From the NCBI RefSeq assembly GCF_900116535.1, contig NZ_FPAU01000002.1, positions 1-64,000 of the forward strand: DNA of 64,000 nt, given 5' to 3'. Origin of the DNA: Kosakonia arachidis (GTDB lineage Bacteria; Pseudomonadota; Gammaproteobacteria; Enterobacterales; Enterobacteriaceae). Shown piece by piece: positions 55,334-64,000 of the stretch. Made by a program: the position numbers and the translations under genes. Positions within the stretch are counted from its first letter, which is position 1; each line of letters begins with the position of its first letter. A model generated the notes under the pieces. It was not told where the DNA came from and did not search any database. It saw nothing but the letters and a program-made list of their open reading frames with translations.

Positions 55334-56422
55334 TTATTTGGCAGCGGCTTCGCGCCACTGTTTAATAAATTCCAGACGTTTTTTCGGCTCCAGATATTCC
55401 AGCAGTGATTCATCTACCGGGATCGGCTTCAGCGCCTGCCCCAGCAATTTGGTCATGCCATCAATGTCGTTTTTGCCTTCAATATCCTGGCGCAAGGAAG
55501 GAATATCCGCCTGGTTGGCGAGAATGCTCTGCCCTTTTTCTGACAGCACATAGTCAAACCACAGTTTCGCCGCGTTGCTATGTTCCGCTTCCGCACTGAT
55601 AAACGACACGCGCGATAGCACCAGCACATAATCTTTCGGATAAGCGATCCCCAGCGATTTATCCCCTTTAATGCGCGCTTCCGCGTACGAGCCAAGGATG
55701 TTGTAACCAATCAGGTTTTCACCCGACGAGACGCGCTCCATCATGGTACCGGTGGAGGACTGCACCGTCAGACCGCCTTTGGCGATATCAGCCAGATGTG
55801 CGAAATAATCTTTGTCGCTTTTGCTGTCCTGAACAGCGAGCATAAAACCGAGGCCGGACTTTTCAATATCGTAGGTGGTGACTTTATTTTTGAATTTATC
55901 GCTCTGCGCGGCGATTAATTTCGCCAACGCACTGTGGGAGTCGGGAACCTCATTTGCGGGAATCAGCCGTTTATTATAAATAAACACCACCGGTTCATAG
56001 GTGGTGCCATAGGCTTTTTGTTGCCATACCGCCCACGTTGGTAATTTCTCTTTTTCCGGTGAAACATATTCGGCTGCATAATCCGTCGCCAACTTCAGCG
56101 CGGTATCCATCGATGAACTCCAGACCACATCGCCACTGCCACCACCAGAGGCTTGCTCGCTGAGATAGCGGTTATACAGCTCGGTGCTGTTCATATCGTT
56201 ATATTCAACTTTGATTCCAGGATATTGTTCCTCAAAGCCTTTAATCAGCGGGCCTGCGGCTTTGGTGTCCGTTGTCGAATAGATAACGACTTTGCCCTCT
56301 TTCGTCCCGGCATCCACAATCTTCTGGTATTCCGCTGGATAGCCCGCAGGCACTGCCGCCAGCGCAGAGCCAGCAAATACGGTGGCCAGAACAGCAGCCA
56401 ACGTTGCGATCTTCCCGTTCAT
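55334..56422 (-). CDS. ABC periplasmic binding protein, Fe(III)-type
   Basis: The start at ATG 56422 has GGGGGG 5 bases upstream and a signal peptide (MNGKIATLAAVLATVFAGSA then LAA). The mature protein shows GKVVIYSTTDTKAAGPLIKG and SGGGSGDVVWSSSMDTALKL. These are characteristic of the AfuA/FbpA/FutA cluster, which binds ferric iron or sometimes phosphonates and sugars phosphates. The tyrosine pair that binds iron in FbpA is not evident to me, so the ligand is open. It is the first gene of the three-gene importer. Confidence 0.82.
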   Translation of the reverse strand: MNGKIATLAAVLATVFAGSALAAVPAGYPAEYQKIVDAGTKEGKVVIYSTTDTKAAGPLIKGFEEQYPGIKVEYNDMNSTELYNRYLSEQASGGGSGDVVWSSSMDTALKLATDYAAEYVSPEKEKLPTWAVWQQKAYGTTYEPVVFIYNKRLIPANEVPDSHSALAKLIAAQSDKFKNKVTTYDIEKSGLGFMLAVQDSKSDKDYFAHLADIAKGGLTVQSSTGTMMERVSSGENLIGYNILGSYAEARIKGDKSLGIAYPKDYVLVLSRVSFISAEAEHSNAAKLWFDYVLSEKGQSILANQADIPSLRQDIEGKNDIDGMTKLLGQALKPIPVDESLLEYLEPKKRLEFIKQWREAAAK

Positions 56423-56755
56423 ACAACCCCCCGGCATCATTTTTGAAACACAAAGTTAACATATAGACCGTGCGCCCACTGATGCAATAAAGTTGCTTGT
56501 TTTTTCTGACTTTTGTGACGGTGGCGTGGTTTAAAAATAGGTTGTTTCTGCGCAAAAAATAGCAGGCAGAGAAACCGTAAACATCCGCTTAATATCATGC
56601 TCTGGCTGCCATCTCGTGCAGAAAAATAGCCAGAAAGTAGAAAGCAGTGTCGTGGGAAATAACATAAAAATAATGCATTTTGCGGCTTATATCGCCCCAT
56701 CAATAAGCCGATACAAGCGTATGCTGGCCGCAAATTTTCAGGAGATCATAACGCA
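56423..56755. other. Divergent intergenic region
   Basis: About 330 bases between the binding-protein gene and the nuclease-like gene must carry both promoters. No Fur box or other operator stands out by eye. Confidence 0.4.
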
Positions 56756-57376
56756 ATGGCAGCAGTGGCAACAGACGTTATCAGCGGCGCAATCATTTCC
56801 GGGATTGAGAAAGCGCATGAGGATTACCGGAAAATGTCAGGGGGATACTGGGTGTGGACAGCCGCGGAATACATGCTGACTACCTATATCGCCAAAGAGT
56901 TGAGCGAAATGGAGGGGGCGAAATTCGTTACTATCGAGAGTAATGGCAGCAGTTCGATGGAACATGCGCAGGCTATCGCGCCAGGCCCCAAGCCCCTTAA
57001 AGCGCGGCTAAATGGGCGTTTTGATATTCTGCTGTGGTGGGGAAAATACCAGCCGCGTGCGGTTATTGAAGTGAAAAACCAGCCCGGCGGTCCCTCCACC
57101 TGGTATCACGATATCGAGCGTATTACCTCGGTGCTGAAAATCAGCCGCGAAACCTCTTCCATTAAATTTGGCGTTTTCGCCTATTATTATTCCGCCGCTG
57201 ACGGTGAATTACTCAGCGGTGCGGAAAAGGTGTCGCAGAAATTTGCGCGCGTGGAGGACTACGTACAAAAACAGATCGCTGACCGTTATCACGTTTATCA
57301 GGTCACTTCAGAAATTCATGACGAAGGGACAGAAGGCGCCTGGGGCGCAGCGTGTCTGATTATCCGCATGATGTAA
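56756..57376 (+). CDS. PD-(D/E)XK nuclease-like protein of unknown function
   Basis: This 206-residue soluble protein has a NGRFDILLWW strand followed by RAVIEVKNQPG, giving Asp90, Glu105 and Lys107 in the spacing of the PD-(D/E)XK metal site. An upstream helix with Glu38 could complete the site. Such folds occur in restriction enzymes, repair nucleases and anti-phage proteins. There is no partner gene and no helicase or methylase nearby. AGGAG lies 11 bases upstream of the ATG. It is placed between two transporter operons without obvious link. Confidence 0.6.
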   Translation: MAAVATDVISGAIISGIEKAHEDYRKMSGGYWVWTAAEYMLTTYIAKELSEMEGAKFVTIESNGSSSMEHAQAIAPGPKPLKARLNGRFDILLWWGKYQPRAVIEVKNQPGGPSTWYHDIERITSVLKISRETSSIKFGVFAYYYSAADGELLSGAEKVSQKFARVEDYVQKQIADRYHVYQVTSEIHDEGTEGAWGAACLIIRMM

Positions 57377-57541
57377 ACATCTCCTCGGTTCCCTGCCACC
57401 GCAGCCTGCGGTGGCCAGCCCAATCTTAAACGAACTTAAACGAAACCTTCGCGTTCATTATTTGTTCGCCTGTTCGTCATAAAACGATCATCTGTTGTGC
57501 CGTTAATGGACGCCAGTTGAATGACAAAAACCGGAACACTT

Positions 57542-58387
57542 ATGAACAGCGCATTGGCAGAACTTTCTGAATACCCCAATTCGTATCAGCATCCATTAAA
57601 CACCGTGCCGAAACAAAAGGTGCTGAGCGTCAGGAATTTGCGCAAATCGTATAATGAGCACCAGACCGTGCTGGAGGATATCAGTTTCGATCTGCACAGC
57701 GGGGAGATGGTCGGCGTAATTGGCCGTTCCGGCGCGGGTAAATCAACGTTATTACATGTACTGAATGGCACGCACAGCGCCAGCGCGGGCGAAATCTTAA
57801 GTTTCGCCGATGATGAAAGCGAGCCGCGTGATGTATCACGCCTGAAAGGCCGTGCACTCAATCAGTGGCGCAGCCAGTGCGGCATGATTTTCCAGGACTT
57901 CTGCCTCGTTCCACGCCTGGATGTGCTGACCAACGTGCTGCTCGGCCGTCTGAGCCAGACATCAACACTAAAATCGCTGTTTAAAGTCTTCACCGACGAA
58001 GACCGCGCCAAAGCCATCGCCCTGCTCGAATGGCTGAACATGCTGCCACATGCATTACAGCGTGCAGAAACGCTCTCCGGTGGGCAAATGCAGCGCGTGG
58101 CGATTTGCCGGGCGCTGATCCAGAACCCCTCGTTATTACTGGCGGACGAACCTGTCGCCTCGCTGGACCCCAAAAATACCCAGCGCATCATGGATGTACT
58201 GCGCGAAGTCAGCCAGCAGGGCATCAGCGTGATGGTCAACCTGCACTCTGTTGAGCTGGTGAAAGAGTACTGCACACGGGTTATCGGTGTGGCGCAGGGA
58301 CGCATTATTTTTGACGACCACCCTTCCCGGCTGACACAGGATGTTCTGCACGTACTGTACGGCGATGAAATCAGCCAATTGCATTAA
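57542..58387 (+). CDS. Phosphonate-type ABC ATPase (PhnC-like)
   Basis: From ATG 57542 (GGAAC upstream) it has about 281 residues. ATG 57521 is an alternative. Walker A is GRSGAGKST, the signature [19 protein letters not shown], and Walker [16 protein letters not shown], all PhnC hallmarks. An N-terminal extension of about 30 residues precedes the domain. It heads a phnC-D-E-E type operon with binding protein and two permeases, importing phosphonates, phosphite or similar compounds. Confidence 0.87.
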   Translation: MNSALAELSEYPNSYQHPLNTVPKQKVLSVRNLRKSYNEHQTVLEDISFDLHSGEMVGVIGRSGAGKSTLLHVLNGTHSASAGEILSFADDESEPRDVSRLKGRALNQWRSQCGMIFQDFCLVPRLDVLTNVLLGRLSQTSTLKSLFKVFTDEDRAKAIALLEWLNMLPHALQRAETLSGGQMQRVAICRALIQNPSLLLADEPVASLDPKNTQRIMDVLREVSQQGISVMVNLHSVELVKEYCTRVIGVAQGRIIFDDHPSRLTQDVLHVLYGDEISQLH

Positions 58388-58416
58388 TTATTCCTCCCAA
58401 TGAGACAACACAGGCA

Positions 58417-59364
58417 ATGACAATGAAAAACCCTATTTCTGGCGCATTACGTTTATCTGCATTGATGGCAGGCCTTCTGTTGGCATGGCAGGCTTCTGCC
58501 GCTGAGCAGCCGAAGGAATTGAATCTGGGGATTCTGGGCGGGCAGAACGCGACCCAACAAATCGGTGATAACCAGTGTGTGAAAGAATTTCTCGATAAAG
58601 AGCTGAACGTCGATACCAAACTGCGCAACTCCTCTGACTATTCCGGCGTGATCCAGGGTCTGCTGGGCGGGAAAGTTGACGTGGTGCTGAGCATGTCGCC
58701 TTCTTCTTACGCCTCGGTGTATATCAACAACCCGAAAGCGGTCGATATCGTCGGTATCGCTGTTGACGATAAAGATCAATCGCGCGGTTACCACTCTGTG
58801 GTGATCGTGAAAGCCGACAGCCCGTACAAAAAGCTGGAAGATCTGAAAGGCAAAGCGTTTGGTTTTGCGGACCCGGATTCCACCTCCGGCTACCTGATCC
58901 CGAACTACGCGTTCAAACAGAAATTCGGCGGCAATACCGACAACAAATATAACAACTACTTCTCCAGCGTCACCTTCTCTGGCGGTCATGAGCAGGACAT
59001 CCTCGGCGTGCTGAACGGCCAGTTCGCTGGCGCAGTCACCTGGACCTCTTTGGTTGGCGACTACAATTCCGGCTACACCTCAGGTGCTTTTAATCGCCTG
59101 ATCCGTATGGATCACCCGAATCTGATGAAAGAGATCCGCATCATCTGGGAATCGCCGCTGATCCCGAACGGCCCGATCCTGGTGAGCAACAGCCTGCCGG
59201 CGGATTTCAAAGCCAAAGTCATTACCGCCGTGAAGAAACTGGATACCGATGATCACGCCTGCTTCGTGAAAGCGATGGGCGGTACGCAGCATATCGGCCC
59301 GGGCAGCGTGGATGATTTCAAACAGATTATCGAGATGAAACGCGAGCTGGTCACTGCACGCTAA
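58417..59364 (+). CDS. Phosphonate-type binding protein (PhnD-like)
   Basis: This 315-residue protein has a signal peptide (ISGALRLSALMAGLLLAWQA, cleavage after SAA near 28). The PhnD-type fold shows LNLGILGGQNATQQIGDN, VDVVLSMSPSSYA and FADPDSTSGYLIPNY, where the Ser/Thr loop binds the phosphonate group. ATG 58423 is an alternative start. A strong hairpin follows the gene, as expected for a protein made in excess over the membrane components. Confidence 0.87.
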   Translation: MTMKNPISGALRLSALMAGLLLAWQASAAEQPKELNLGILGGQNATQQIGDNQCVKEFLDKELNVDTKLRNSSDYSGVIQGLLGGKVDVVLSMSPSSYASVYINNPKAVDIVGIAVDDKDQSRGYHSVVIVKADSPYKKLEDLKGKAFGFADPDSTSGYLIPNYAFKQKFGGNTDNKYNNYFSSVTFSGGHEQDILGVLNGQFAGAVTWTSLVGDYNSGYTSGAFNRLIRMDHPNLMKEIRIIWESPLIPNGPILVSNSLPADFKAKVITAVKKLDTDDHACFVKAMGGTQHIGPGSVDDFKQIIEMKRELVTAR

Positions 59365-59381
59365 TCGACACCTCGTGAAAT

Positions 59382-59407
59382 AAGCCCCTGCGTCGAACCA
59401 GGGGCTT
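59382..59407 (+). terminator. Partial terminator between binding-protein and permease genes
   Basis: AAGCCCCTG (59382-59390) and CAGGGGCTT (59399-59407) form a 9-bp stem followed by TTATT. It probably attenuates read-through into the permease genes, so the binding protein is made in excess. Confidence 0.75.
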
Positions 59408-59442
59408 TTATTCGATTGTCATACAGGACGCTATTGCAACGC

Positions 59443-60315
59443 ATGAACACGTCGAATACGCAGTTTGAGCACTATTACCAACAGGTCAGAACGCGCCAGA
59501 AGCGCGACACAGTGGCCTCTTCGTTACTGCTACTGGCGCTCTGGTTTGCCGCCGGGAACGCCGCCGAATTTAATATTTTTACCATTTGGCACTCGCTGCC
59601 CAACTTCCTCGATTACATGCTGGAAACCGTGCCAACGCTGCACTGGTCGCAGCTGTTTGCCGACAGCCACACCAAAGGCTCGCTGGCATATTGGGGTTAT
59701 CGCTTGCCGATTCAGTTACCGCTGATTTGGGAAACCCTGCAACTGGCGCTGGCCTCAACGCTGCTCTCTTTTGTCATCGCTGGCGTGCTGGCTTTTCTTG
59801 CAGCGAGCAACACCTGGTCGCCGCCGCCGGTACGTTTTGCTATTCGCACGCTGGTAGCGTTTTTGCGCACCATGCCGGAGCTGGCGTGGGCAGTCATCTT
59901 CGTGATGGCATTTGGCATTGGCGCGATCCCCGGTTTCCTTGCGCTGGCGCTGCACACTGTCGGCAGCCTGACCAAACTGTTCTATGAAGCGGTGGAAAGT
60001 ACACATGATCGTCCGGTACGCGGGCTGGCCGCCTGCGGGGCCACGCATCTGCAACGCATCCGTTTCGCGCTGTGGCCGCAGGTCAAACCGATATTTCTCT
60101 CCTACGGCTTTATGCGCCTGGAGATTAACTTCCGCTCCTCCACTATTCTCGGTCTGGTTGGCGCAGGTGGTATCGGCCAGGAGCTGATGACCAATATCAA
60201 ACTCGACCGCTACGATCAGGTTAGCATTACGCTGCTGCTGATCATCATTGTGGTTTCAGTACTCGATACCCTCTCTGGCCGTTTGCGCCAGTGGGTGCTG
60301 GAGGGGAAAAAATGA
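59443..60315 (+). CDS. Phosphonate-type ABC permease 1 (PhnE-like)
   Basis: This protein has about 290 residues with six transmembrane helices. The PhnE-type coupling loop lies in STHDRPVRGLAACGATHLQR, and the ending EINFRSSTILGLVGAGGIGQ is typical of the family. ATG 59443 is used here. TTG 59434 has a better-spaced AGGA and is equally possible. The stop overlaps the next permease start (ATGA at 60312). Confidence 0.86.
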   Translation: MNTSNTQFEHYYQQVRTRQKRDTVASSLLLLALWFAAGNAAEFNIFTIWHSLPNFLDYMLETVPTLHWSQLFADSHTKGSLAYWGYRLPIQLPLIWETLQLALASTLLSFVIAGVLAFLAASNTWSPPPVRFAIRTLVAFLRTMPELAWAVIFVMAFGIGAIPGFLALALHTVGSLTKLFYEAVESTHDRPVRGLAACGATHLQRIRFALWPQVKPIFLSYGFMRLEINFRSSTILGLVGAGGIGQELMTNIKLDRYDQVSITLLLIIIVVSVLDTLSGRLRQWVLEGKK

Positions 60316-61193
60316 CAAACTGGCAAGCCGTACCGAATGTGACCTTAAGTCGTAAACTGCACAGTGATTTGTTCAAAGCGCAGGGGCGTTATCTGCGCCG
60401 TCTGGGCCTGATAGCCCTGGCCGCTGCGCTCTACTATCTGTGGTTTTTTATGCAGTTCGGTATTCCGCTCAATCAGGCGCTTAACGGCATACAGCAGATA
60501 GGCCACTATCTGCTGCGCATGTTTGTCTGGCACGATTTCCTCAACTGGCCGTTTGGCTACTATTTCTCGCAAATTGGCATCACGCTGGCGATTGTTTTCG
60601 CCGGTACGCTCAGCGCCACAATGCTGGCGTTGCTGCTCTCATTCCTTGCCGCACGTAACATCATGCGCGGCGGGTTCCTCGGCACAGTGGCGTTTTGTAT
60701 GCGTCGCCTGTTCGACATTCTGCGTGGCGTCGATATGGCGATCTGGGGGCTGATTTTTGTGCGCGCCGTCGGCCTTGGCCCCCTGGCCGGGGTACTGGCG
60801 ATTATCATGCAGGATACCGGTCTGCTTGGTCGTCTGTACGCGGAAAGCCATGAAGCGGTGGATCGTTCGCCAGGACGCGGTATGACGGCCGTCGGCGCGA
60901 GTGGCCTGCAAAAGCACCGTTTCAGTACCTTTACCCAGTCATTCCCGACCTTCCTCGCGCTGAGCCTTTATCAGATCGAGTCGAACACACGTTCGGCGGC
61001 GGTGCTGGGTTTTGTCGGCGCGGGCGGTATCGGTTTGATATATGCCGAAAATATGCGGCTGTGGAACTGGGATGTGGTGATGTTTATCACCGTGATTCTG
61101 GTCGTCGTGGTGATGCTGATGGATATGGCCTCGGCCTGGCTGCGCCAACGCTATATTATCGGTAAATCGGTGCCGCTGTTTAAGCCGGAGTAA
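60312..61193 (+). CDS. Phosphonate-type ABC permease 2 (PhnE-like)
   Basis: This protein has about 293 residues from ATG 60312, with GGAGGGG just upstream. It has six transmembrane helices, the coupling loop EAVDRSPGRGMTAVGASGLQ and the family ending SNTRSAAVLGFVGAGGIGLI. It forms the second half of a heterodimeric channel with permease 1. Its 3' end overlaps the convergent HAD gene by 14 bases. Confidence 0.86.
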   Translation: MTNWQAVPNVTLSRKLHSDLFKAQGRYLRRLGLIALAAALYYLWFFMQFGIPLNQALNGIQQIGHYLLRMFVWHDFLNWPFGYYFSQIGITLAIVFAGTLSATMLALLLSFLAARNIMRGGFLGTVAFCMRRLFDILRGVDMAIWGLIFVRAVGLGPLAGVLAIIMQDTGLLGRLYAESHEAVDRSPGRGMTAVGASGLQKHRFSTFTQSFPTFLALSLYQIESNTRSAAVLGFVGAGGIGLIYAENMRLWNWDVVMFITVILVVVVMLMDMASAWLRQRYIIGKSVPLFKPE

Positions 61194-61851
61194 GCTGCCA
61201 GTTAAGTTGCGGCCAGCGGCGCAGTTCTCCCTGCGCCGCCAGTTGCGGGCAAGGATTCACCATAAATACGTGGTTGGCGTATTCGCAGAGCGGCAAATCG
61301 TTAATCGAGTCGGTATAAAACGTCACAGCACCACGATGCTGCGGGTGATGGACAAGGAAGTTTTCAAGGCAGGTAATTTTGCCTTGCTGATAACTTGGCG
61401 TACCGTCAATAATCCCCGTGTAGCGCCCGTTATCAATTTTCACTTCCACACCAATCGCATGCTCAATGCCCAGCACCGGTGCAATCGCCTTCACCAGCAA
61501 ACTGACCGACGCGGAGATAATCAGCATCGCTTGATTGCTGGCCTGCAATTCCCTGATTAACGCCAGCGCCTGCGGGTAGATGTGCGGCACAATCTCCGTT
61601 TCGACACACAGTGCCACCATGCTTTCCACCTGCGCCACCGGGAAATCGCGCAGCGGCGACATGGTCAGCGCCACATACTCGTGCAAGTTCATTTCGCCGT
61701 GCGCGTAAGCCTGCATCATCCGCGCTTCATCACGCAAATAATCCGCGCCATCGGCAAAACCTTCACGCACCAGATAACGGCTCCACAGCGTGCTACTGTC
61801 ACCAGAAATCAAGGTGTTATCGAGATCGAAAACGTACAGCGGTTGCGGCAT
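61180..61851 (-). CDS. HAD-superfamily phosphatase (HAD-IB, SerB-like)
   Basis: This 223-residue enzyme starting at ATG 61851 has motif I VFDLDNTLISGDSS, motif II IISASVS, a Lys in QQGKITC, and motif IV FYTDSINDLPL. This is the four-motif set of HAD phosphatases. Subclass IB members dephosphorylate phosphoserine or related phosphomonoesters. It converges on the phosphonate importer, so a role in handling a phosphorus compound is possible but not shown. ATG 61893 lies further upstream and lacks support. Confidence 0.82.
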   Translation of the reverse strand: MPQPLYVFDLDNTLISGDSSTLWSRYLVREGFADGADYLRDEARMMQAYAHGEMNLHEYVALTMSPLRDFPVAQVESMVALCVETEIVPHIYPQALALIRELQASNQAMLIISASVSLLVKAIAPVLGIEHAIGVEVKIDNGRYTGIIDGTPSYQQGKITCLENFLVHHPQHRGAVTFYTDSINDLPLCEYANHVFMVNPCPQLAAQGELRRWPQLNWQLTPA

Positions 61852-61928
61852 TGTCGCGTCCAGAGTAAGGAATCCTGCCCTGCACTTTAGCAAAAAAAGA
61901 TGACAACTTAACGATGCAGTTGATTTGC

Positions 61929-61942
61929 TAAACCGGTTTAGT
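61929..61942. promoter_or_regulatory. ScrR-type operator upstream of scrK
   Basis: The palindrome CTAAACCGGTTTAG lies 37 bases before the scrK start codon and recurs twice before scrY. It matches the known binding sequence of the LacI-family repressor ScrR. Confidence 0.85.
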
Positions 61943-61978
61943 TAAGTTTTATCGATTATTTTAAAGCGGGAGAGAAGT

Positions 61979-62896
61979 ATGTCAGCACGAGTCTGGTGTC
62001 TGGGCGATGTGGTGGTCGATTTACTGCCGGAAGGCGCAGGGCGCTTGTTGCAGTGTCCTGGCGGCGCGCCGGCGAATGTGGCAGTCGGCATCGCGCGTTT
62101 GCAGGGAAAGAGCGGTTTTATCGGCCGCGTCGGTGACGATCCTTTTGGTCGCTTTATGCGCCAAACCCTCGACGCCGAGCAGGTGCACACCGCGTTCATG
62201 TTTACCGACCCGGCGCAACGCACCTCCACGGTGGTCGTCGCGCTCGATGAAGTGGGTGAGCGCTCATTTACCTTTATGGTACGACCGGGCGCCGATCTGT
62301 TTCTCTCTGTGGATGATCTACCGCCTTTTCAGCGCAGCGAATGGCTGCACTGCTGCTCGATTGCACTCTCTGCAGAGCCGTCACGCAGCACCACGTTTAC
62401 GGCGATGAGGCGCATCCGCAGCGCTGGCGGGTTTGTCAGCTTCGACCCGAATATCCGTCACGATCTGTGGGCCGATCCGCCGCAGTTACATGACGCGCTG
62501 AGTCAGGCCTTCACACTGGCAGACGTCGTAAAACTCTCGGAAGAAGAGCTGGCCTTTTTCAGCGGCCTGGCGGATATCGACGCCAGCATGCAGCAATTGG
62601 CTGAACGTTTTTCTATCCCGCTGTTGCTGGTGACACAGGGTAAAGCGGGCGTTAAAGCCTGCCTGCGAGGCGCACTCAGTACCTGGCCAACGCGGCCGGT
62701 TATCAGCGTCGATACTACCGGCGCAGGCGATGCATTTGTTGCCGGATTGCTGTGGGAACTGGCACAGCACGGGCTACCGGATAACCCGGCGCAACTTGGC
62801 GCTCGTCTTGTCACCGCGCAGCGCTGCGGGGCGCTCGCCACCACGGCGAAAGGCGCAATGACCGCCTTACCCTATCATCATCAACTGGAAGAATAA
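61979..62896 (+). CDS. scrK: Fructokinase of the sucrose regulon
   Basis: This 305-residue PfkB/ribokinase-family enzyme has the N-terminal GGAPANVAVG, the substrate loop GRVGDDPFG, and the ATP-site DTTGAGDAF with the catalytic Asp. It phosphorylates the free fructose released by sucrose-6-phosphate hydrolase. GGGAGAG precedes the ATG at 61979. The order scrK-scrY, with ScrR operators in front of each, is the enterobacterial scr arrangement, so scrA, scrB and scrR are expected to the right of the window. Confidence 0.92.
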   Translation: MSARVWCLGDVVVDLLPEGAGRLLQCPGGAPANVAVGIARLQGKSGFIGRVGDDPFGRFMRQTLDAEQVHTAFMFTDPAQRTSTVVVALDEVGERSFTFMVRPGADLFLSVDDLPPFQRSEWLHCCSIALSAEPSRSTTFTAMRRIRSAGGFVSFDPNIRHDLWADPPQLHDALSQAFTLADVVKLSEEELAFFSGLADIDASMQQLAERFSIPLLLVTQGKAGVKACLRGALSTWPTRPVISVDTTGAGDAFVAGLLWELAQHGLPDNPAQLGARLVTAQRCGALATTAKGAMTALPYHHQLEE

Positions 62897-62938
62897 CCGC
62901 CTGAGTGCCGCTTCGTTTTGCGAGCCGTCTCACAATCA

Positions 62939-62952
62939 CTAAACCGGTTTAG
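62939..62952. promoter_or_regulatory. ScrR-type operator 1 upstream of scrY
   Basis: CTAAACCGGTTTAG, identical to the site before scrK, 108 bases before the scrY ATG. Confidence 0.85.
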
Positions 62953-62998
62953 CAAATTTAATTGCGTGAAGAAATTAGCCATGGGTATGATTCGTCAC

Positions 62999-63012
62999 CT
63001 AAACCGGTTTAG
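62999..63012. promoter_or_regulatory. ScrR-type operator 2 upstream of scrY
   Basis: CTAAACCGGTTTAG, centred 60 bases downstream of the previous one. The two presumably act together on the scrY promoter. Confidence 0.85.
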
Positions 63013-63047
63013 CAAAAAATAACCCTGTGATGATAGCTCTTCCTTAG

Positions 63048-64000
<953 letters not shown>

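Overview
The window looks like a chromosomal accessory region of an enterobacterium (Enterobacter/Kosakonia/Klebsiella-like). This is inferred from the sucrose (scrK-scrY) locus, the phosphonate-type and Fe(III)-type ABC transporters, the IS3 remnants of enterobacterial type and the moderately GC-rich backbone. Bases 1-12000 are a mosaic of decayed insertion sequences, P4-type satellite-phage remnants and toxin/immunity cassettes. Within this lies a very AT-rich island (about 1627-5932).

The island holds what I consider the most interesting system: a minus-strand operon of two tiny homologous Cys-rich peptides (5688-5518 and 5515-5357), a SPASM-type radical SAM maturase, and a short UvrA-like double ATPase. 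It has the layout of a ribosomally made, post-translationally modified peptide (RiPP) cluster. It is bounded by ~40-bp inverted copies of the same IS3-type terminus, so it was probably moved as a unit.

Bases 6650-11600 and 29900-32400 contain two P4-type immunity cassettes (C4/CI-like antisense RNA plus target sites). Their complementary segments differ between the copies but stay matched within each copy. Around them are toxin/immunity pairs: a Gly-rich membrane toxin-like domain, an HExxH metallopeptidase-like toxin, a frameshifted GH19 lysozyme-like effector with a secreted partner, and a DUF4225 protein with a two-TM partner.

Bases 12000-20700 carry small regulators and detoxification genes (XRE-cupin/GNAT, LysR/GST, quinone reductase, NmrA/LysR, RidA), mixed with gene relics. 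Bases 20750-29660 form one nine-gene minus-strand catabolic operon: reductase, cytosine-deaminase-like amidohydrolase, RidA, creatininase-like protein, NMT1/ThiY-type ABC importer, FAD oxidase and OprD-type porin. Its substrate is unknown, probably a nitrogen heterocycle.

Bases 32500-37900 hold a guanidino-compound module: LysR, two ureohydrolases, a binding protein and a fused permease-ATPase. Bases 37900-42400 are a malate module: a 2-hydroxycarboxylate carrier, an auxin-efflux-type carrier and a malic enzyme. A diguanylate cyclase, another IS3 relic and two unknown proteins follow. Bases 46250-52430 are redox functions: a DsbA/ScsC-like protein, an esterase, and an apparently autoregulated peroxiredoxin/DsbD-like/ECF sigma/NrsF operon. 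Bases 52400-56400 are a Fe(III)-type ABC importer, 57500-61850 a PhnCDEE importer with a HAD phosphatase, and 61979-64000 the start of the scr regulon with three ScrR-type operators. No rRNA, tRNA or CRISPR array was seen.
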